A stretch of DNA of 9,095 nucleotides from Actinomycetes bacterium (GTDB taxonomy: Bacteria; Actinomycetota; Actinomycetes; Actinomycetales; Cellulomonadaceae): the NCBI GenBank assembly GCA_023389455.1, contig JAEWEJ010000288.1, positions 1 through 9,095 of the forward strand. The letters are read 5' to 3'. The position numbers and the translations under genes were made by a program. Shown piece after piece: positions 5,656-9,095 of this stretch; the stretch's first letter is position 1; each line of letters opens with the position of its first letter. The notes below the pieces were generated by a model. It was given only the letters and a program-made list of their open reading frames with translations, made no database searches and had not been told where the DNA came from.

Positions 5656-8217
5656 ATGGACGCACCGCGTCACCTCGTGGTCGTCGGCGGCGGGATGGTC
5701 GCCCAACGGCTCGTCGAGGCCCTGCGCGACCGCGACGTCGACGGGGCGTGGCGCGTCACGGTCCTGGCCGAGGAGCCGCGGCGGCCGTACGACCGCGTCG
5801 CACTGACGAGCTTCTTCTCGGGCCGCACGCCGGACGACCTCGCGCTGGGTGACGCCGCGCTGTGGGACGACCCGCTGGTGACGCTCGTGCGGGGGGACGC
5901 CGTGACCGCGGTGGACCGAGCCGCGCGGACCGTGACGGCCGCGTCGGGTCGGACGCACCGCTACGACCACCTCGTGCTGGCCACCGGCTCGTCCGCGTGG
6001 GTGCCGCCCATGGAGGGCGCCGACCTCGACGGCGTGTTCGTGTACCGCACGCTGGACGACGTCGCCGCGCTGCGCGGGTACGTGACGGGGCTCGCCGACG
6101 AGCGCCCCGTGCGCGGCGTCGTCCTCGGCGGCGGGCTGCTCGGCCTGGAGGCCGCCGGGGCGCTCGACGCGCTGGGGGCGCAGGCCACCGTGCTGCAGGT
6201 CGACACCCACCTGATGTCCGCCCAGGTCGACCTCGGCGGCGGGGAGGCGCTGCGGCGCCTGGTCAACCGGCTCGGCATCGGGGTCCGCACGCAGTCGCGG
6301 ACGACCCGTGTGCTGCCGCACCGGCGTGGCGGCGTGGGGCGCGTCGAGCTCGCGGACGGCACCCGGCTGGACGCGGACGTCGTGGTGGTCGCCGCCGGCG
6401 TGCGGCCCCGCGACGAGCTGGCCCGTGACGCGGGTCTGCCGATCGGCCCCCGCGGCGGCGTCGTGGTCGACGACACGTGCCTGTCCGACGACCCGGACGT
6501 GTCGGCCGTCGGCGAGGTCGCGTGCATCCGGGGGGCCTGCATCGGTCTCGTCGCGCCGGGCTACACGATGGCCGAGGTCACCGTGGACCGGCTGCTCGGC
6601 GGCGGCGCCGTGTACCCGGGGGCCGACACGGCCACCAAGCTCAAGCTCGCGGGCGTCGACGTCGCCAGCTTCGGCGACGCGTTCGCGCGCACGCCGGGTG
6701 CGCTCGAGGTCGTCTGGGCCGACCCGGTGGGCGGTGTGTACAAGAAGCTCGTCCTCTCCGACGACGCCCGCACCCTGCTGGGCGGCGTGCTGGTCGGCGA
6801 CGCCACCGCGTACGCGAGCCTGCGTCCCATGGTGGGACGCGAGCTGCCCGGCGACCCGGCGGCCTTCCTGCTCCCCGAGGGCGGCGCGGGCGCGCCGGAG
6901 CTCGAGCTGCCCGACGACGCCGGGGTCTGCTCGTGCAACAACGTCTCGGCCGGTGCGGTGCGCCACGCCGTGGCCGAGGAGGGCTGCCACGACCTCGGCG
7001 CCGTCAAGGCGTGCACGCGCGCCGGGACGAGCTGCGGGTCCTGCCTGCCGCTGGTCAAGAAGCTCTTGGCCACCGAGCTGGGCAAGCTCGGCGTCACCGT
7101 CAGCAGCGCGCTGTGCGAGCACTTCGCGCTGTCGCGCGCCCAGCTCTACGACGCGGTCCGCGTGGCCGGGCTGCGCACGTTCACCGAGGTGCTCGACCGG
7201 TTCGGCTCGCACGGGCGCGGCTGCGACATCTGCCGCCCCGTCGTCGCCTCGGTCCTCGCGACCACGGCACCCGCGCACGTCCTGGACGGCGAGCGCGCCG
7301 CCCTGCAGGACACCAACGACCACGTGATGGCGAACCTGCAGAAGGACGGTTCGTACTCGGTGGTGCCGCGCATGGCGGGCGGGGAGGTCACCCCCGAGGG
7401 GCTCATCGCCGTCGGCGAGGTCGCCCGTGACTTCGGCCTGTACACCAAGATCACCGGCGGCCAGCGCATCGACATGTTCGGCGCCCGCATCGACCAGCTC
7501 CCGCTGATCTGGCAGCGCCTGGTCGACGCCGGCTTCGAGTCCGGCCACGCGTACGGCAAGTCGCTGCGCACCGTGAAGTCGTGCGTCGGGTCGACGTGGT
7601 GCCGCTTCGGGGTGCAGGACTCCGTCGCGCTCGCGGTCATGCTCGAGCTGCGGTACCGCGGGCTGCGCTCGCCGCACAAGATCAAGCTCGGCGTCTCGGG
7701 CTGTGCCCGCGAGTGCGCGGAGGCCCGCGGCAAGGACGTCGGCGTCATCGCGACCGACAAGGGCTGGAACGTCTACGTCGGCGGCAACGGCGGCTTCACG
7801 CCGCGCCACGCCCGCCTGCTGGCCGAGGACCTCGACACCGAGACCCTCGTGCGCACCATCGACCGCTTCCTCCTGTACTACGTGCGCACGGCGGACCGGC
7901 TGCAGCGCACGGCCCCGTGGATCGAGGAGGTCGAGGGCGGGCTCGACGGCGTGCGCGCCGTCGTCCTCGACGACTCGCTCGGCATCGGCGCCGACCTCGA
8001 CGAGCAGATGTCCCGCCACGTCGCCGACTACGAGGACGAGTGGCGCGCCACCCTGGACGACCCCGACAAGCTCGCGAGGTTCGCGTCCTTCGTCAACGCG
8101 CCCGACGTGCCCGACCCGTCGCTCGCCTACGTCCCCACGCGGGGCCAGGTGCGCCCCGCCACCCCCGACGAGCGCGCCGTGCTCGTCGCCGGCACCACCC
8201 TGGAGGTCCGCTCGTGA
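5656..8217 (+). CDS. nirB: Nitrite reductase (NADH) large subunit
   Basis: This is an 853-residue cytoplasmic enzyme, close to the usual length of about 850, reducing nitrite to ammonium with NADH. Domains in order: an FAD-binding Rossmann fold with VVVGGGMVAQRL (8-19); an NAD-binding Rossmann fold with VVLGGGLLGLE (155-165); and the closing FAD motif around VGEVACIRG (287-295). A BFD-type [2Fe-2S] domain follows with C425-x-C427 and C460-x2-C463. A second Cys-rich module has C487, C523 and C526. The ferredoxin-like half-domain of nitrite/sulfite reductases spans about 557-620 and includes TGGQRID. The siroheme/[4Fe-4S] site has C643-x5-C649 and C683-x3-C687. All expected ligands are present, so the enzyme should be active. 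It heads an operon, and its stop overlaps the nirD start by four bases. Nitrogen-source control is likely by analogy. The role is probably nitrite assimilation, though detoxification or energy-linked ammonification cannot be excluded. Confidence 0.97.
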   Translation: MDAPRHLVVVGGGMVAQRLVEALRDRDVDGAWRVTVLAEEPRRPYDRVALTSFFSGRTPDDLALGDAALWDDPLVTLVRGDAVTAVDRAARTVTAASGRTHRYDHLVLATGSSAWVPPMEGADLDGVFVYRTLDDVAALRGYVTGLADERPVRGVVLGGGLLGLEAAGALDALGAQATVLQVDTHLMSAQVDLGGGEALRRLVNRLGIGVRTQSRTTRVLPHRRGGVGRVELADGTRLDADVVVVAAGVRPRDELARDAGLPIGPRGGVVVDDTCLSDDPDVSAVGEVACIRGACIGLVAPGYTMAEVTVDRLLGGGAVYPGADTATKLKLAGVDVASFGDAFARTPGALEVVWADPVGGVYKKLVLSDDARTLLGGVLVGDATAYASLRPMVGRELPGDPAAFLLPEGGAGAPELELPDDAGVCSCNNVSAGAVRHAVAEEGCHDLGAVKACTRAGTSCGSCLPLVKKLLATELGKLGVTVSSALCEHFALSRAQLYDAVRVAGLRTFTEVLDRFGSHGRGCDICRPVVASVLATTAPAHVLDGERAALQDTNDHVMANLQKDGSYSVVPRMAGGEVTPEGLIAVGEVARDFGLYTKITGGQRIDMFGARIDQLPLIWQRLVDAGFESGHAYGKSLRTVKSCVGSTWCRFGVQDSVALAVMLELRYRGLRSPHKIKLGVSGCARECAEARGKDVGVIATDKGWNVYVGGNGGFTPRHARLLAEDLDTETLVRTIDRFLLYYVRTADRLQRTAPWIEEVEGGLDGVRAVVLDDSLGIGADLDEQMSRHVADYEDEWRATLDDPDKLARFASFVNAPDVPDPSLAYVPTRGQVRPATPDERAVLVAGTTLEVRS
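8202..8206 (+). promoter_or_regulatory. Ribosome binding site of nirD inside the nirB 3' end
   Basis: GGAGG lies seven bases before the GTG at 8214, within the last codons of nirB. It supports the overlapping GTG start of nirD. Confidence 0.65.
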
Positions 8218-8633
8218 CGACGACCGACGACCGGGCCGCCACCTGGCTGACCGTGTGCCGCCTGCGGGACCTGGCGTACGAGCGGGGCGCCGCCGCCCTG
8301 GTGCCCGACGAGGTCGACGGCCGACCCGTGCTCACCCAGGTCGCGCTGTTCCGCCTGCTCGACGAGCGCGTGCTGGCCGTGCAGCAGCACGACCCGTTCA
8401 GCGACGCCCACGTGATCGCGCGCGGCATCGTCGGCACCCGGCGCGTCGGCGAGGCGGACGTGCCGACGGTCGCGTCGCCCATGCACAAGCAGGTGTTCGA
8501 CCTCGCCACGGGCCGGTGCCTCGACCCGGTGGGCAAGGACCCGGTCCCGGGACGCGCGCCGGACCTGCGCACGTGGCCCGTGCGGGTCCTCGACGGCGAC
8601 GTGCAGGTCGAGGTCTGCGGGGACGCGCCGTGA
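8214..8633 (+). CDS. nirD: Nitrite reductase (NADH) small subunit
   Basis: This is a 139-residue partner of NirB with a Rieske-like fold. Its GTG start overlaps the nirB TGA in GTGA (8214-8217). Family landmarks are TVCRLRDL near the N-terminus, the loop HDPFSDAHVIARGIVG (59-74) and SPMHKQVFDLATGRCLD (88-104). The Rieske cluster ligands are missing: the expected C-x2-H reads S88-P-M-H91, and the earlier C-x-H is absent from the DPFS loop. This is normal for NirD, which adopts the Rieske fold without an iron-sulfur cluster and serves as an accessory subunit of the NADH-nitrite reductase. At 139 residues it is longer than the roughly 108 of the enterobacterial protein, mainly at the N-terminus and in the RRVGEAD region. 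Its stop overlaps the next start, continuing the tightly packed operon. Confidence 0.95.
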   Translation: MTTTDDRAATWLTVCRLRDLAYERGAAALVPDEVDGRPVLTQVALFRLLDERVLAVQQHDPFSDAHVIARGIVGTRRVGEADVPTVASPMHKQVFDLATGRCLDPVGKDPVPGRAPDLRTWPVRVLDGDVQVEVCGDAP

Positions 8634-9095
8634 CCGTGCTGCTCGGCGTCGAGCTGGCCGGACGACCCGTGCTCGTGGCGGGCGGGGGACCGGTCGCGGC
8701 GCGGCGGGCGGAGTCGCTCGCGGACGCCGGCGCGCTCGTGCACGTCGTCGCGCCGCAGGTCTGCGAGCCGCTCGCGGACCTGGTCGTCGCGGGACGCGCC
8801 CGGTGGTCCGACCGCGAGGTCGTCGAGTCCGACCTGGACGCCGTGTGGCTCGCGCACACGGCGACGGGGGAGCGGGCCACCGACGCGGCGGTGGTCGCGT
8901 GGGCCACGGCGCGTCGCGTGTTCTGCGTCGACGCGGGCGGTCCACGGCGCCCCGCCGCGGGGACCGCCCGCACCCCGGCCACGACGCGGGCCGGTGACGT
9001 CCTCCTCGGGGTCGTCTCGACCGCCGGCGCCGACCCGCGACGCAGCGTGCAGGTGCGCGACCGGCTCGCGGCACAGCTGCGCAGCGGCGCGGTCG
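8630..9095 (+). CDS. Siroheme synthase N-terminal (precorrin-2 dehydrogenase-like) domain, 3' end outside window
   Basis: GTG at 8630 opens a frame that stays open to the window edge (155 complete codons). It overlaps the nirD stop in GTGA (8630-8633), with GGGGA (8619-8623) as a weak ribosome site; GTG 8636 is an alternative start. The protein begins LLGVELAGRPVLVAGGGPVAARRAESL, an NAD-binding Rossmann motif with G18-G19-G20-x-V-A, followed by HVVAP (38-42). Later come RVFCVDAGGPR (96-106), ARTPATTRAGDVLLGVVSTAGADP and RDRLAAQL. These match the CysG N-terminal or Met8p-type domain, which oxidises precorrin-2 to sirohydrochlorin and in some proteins inserts iron. In actinobacteria it is often fused to a C-terminal uroporphyrinogen-III methyltransferase, which would lie beyond the edge. 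Siroheme is the NirB cofactor, so the placement makes sense. The residue aligned with catalytic Asp104 of CysG appears to be Gly103. Confidence 0.88.
   Translation, partial: MTVLLGVELAGRPVLVAGGGPVAARRAESLADAGALVHVVAPQVCEPLADLVVAGRARWSDREVVESDLDAVWLAHTATGERATDAAVVAWATARRVFCVDAGGPRRPAAGTARTPATTRAGDVLLGVVSTAGADPRRSVQVRDRLAAQLRSGAV

Noticed and set aside
5581..8019. 812-codon open frame on the minus strand opposite nirB
   Set aside because: The composition is low-complexity Arg/Ala/Val/His without recognisable domains, while the plus strand encodes a complete NirB with every cofactor ligand.
8388..8486. NirD as a true Rieske iron-sulfur protein
   Set aside because: The cysteine ligands are absent (S88-P-M-H91 and the DPFS loop), as in known NirD proteins, so no cluster is expected and this is not a damaged gene.

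Overview
The window is a stretch of very GC-rich chromosome. Its codons end almost always in G or C, GTG starts are common, and purine-rich GGAGG/GAGGAG ribosome sites lie 5-7 bases before the starts. This points to a high-GC actinobacterium. Gene content (YhgE/Pip-type membrane protein, nirBD with a siroheme gene, DUF1269 protein) fits a Cellulomonas-like or related micrococcal actinobacterium, but that genus-level placement is inference.

Layout: (1) 1-4635, plus strand: the C-terminal part of a YhgE/Pip (ABC-2-like) membrane protein, then 18 bases later a 1158-residue membrane protein. Its N-terminus looks like a two-helix cation-channel pore module and its remainder carries two FUSC (fusaric-acid-resistance/aromatic-acid-exporter type) membrane blocks. 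The two genes look like one envelope-transport operon. (2) 4636-4859: a convergent intergenic region packed with inverted repeats, probably terminating transcription from both sides. (3) 4860-5357, minus strand: a small DUF1269-type protein with a glycine-zipper membrane hairpin. (4) 5358-5655: a divergent promoter region holding a perfect 10-bp hairpin upstream of the DUF1269 gene and a possible nirB promoter. (5) 5656-9095, plus strand: nirB, nirD and the start of a siroheme-synthase-type dehydrogenase gene. They are joined by two successive 4-base GTGA stop/start overlaps, so they are almost certainly co-transcribed and translationally coupled. The last gene runs off the right edge.

How the genes work together: NirB and NirD form the cytoplasmic NADH-dependent nitrite reductase, which reduces nitrite to ammonium at a siroheme/[4Fe-4S] centre. 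The third gene supplies a step of siroheme synthesis, so enzyme and cofactor are made from one message. The left-hand operon is unrelated and probably concerns transport of unknown solutes or maintenance of the envelope. The most unusual item is the channel-like/double-FUSC fusion. The nitrite reductase operon is conventional apart from a possible active-site substitution in the siroheme-synthesis enzyme. No RNA gene, mobile element, CRISPR array or attachment site was recognised.
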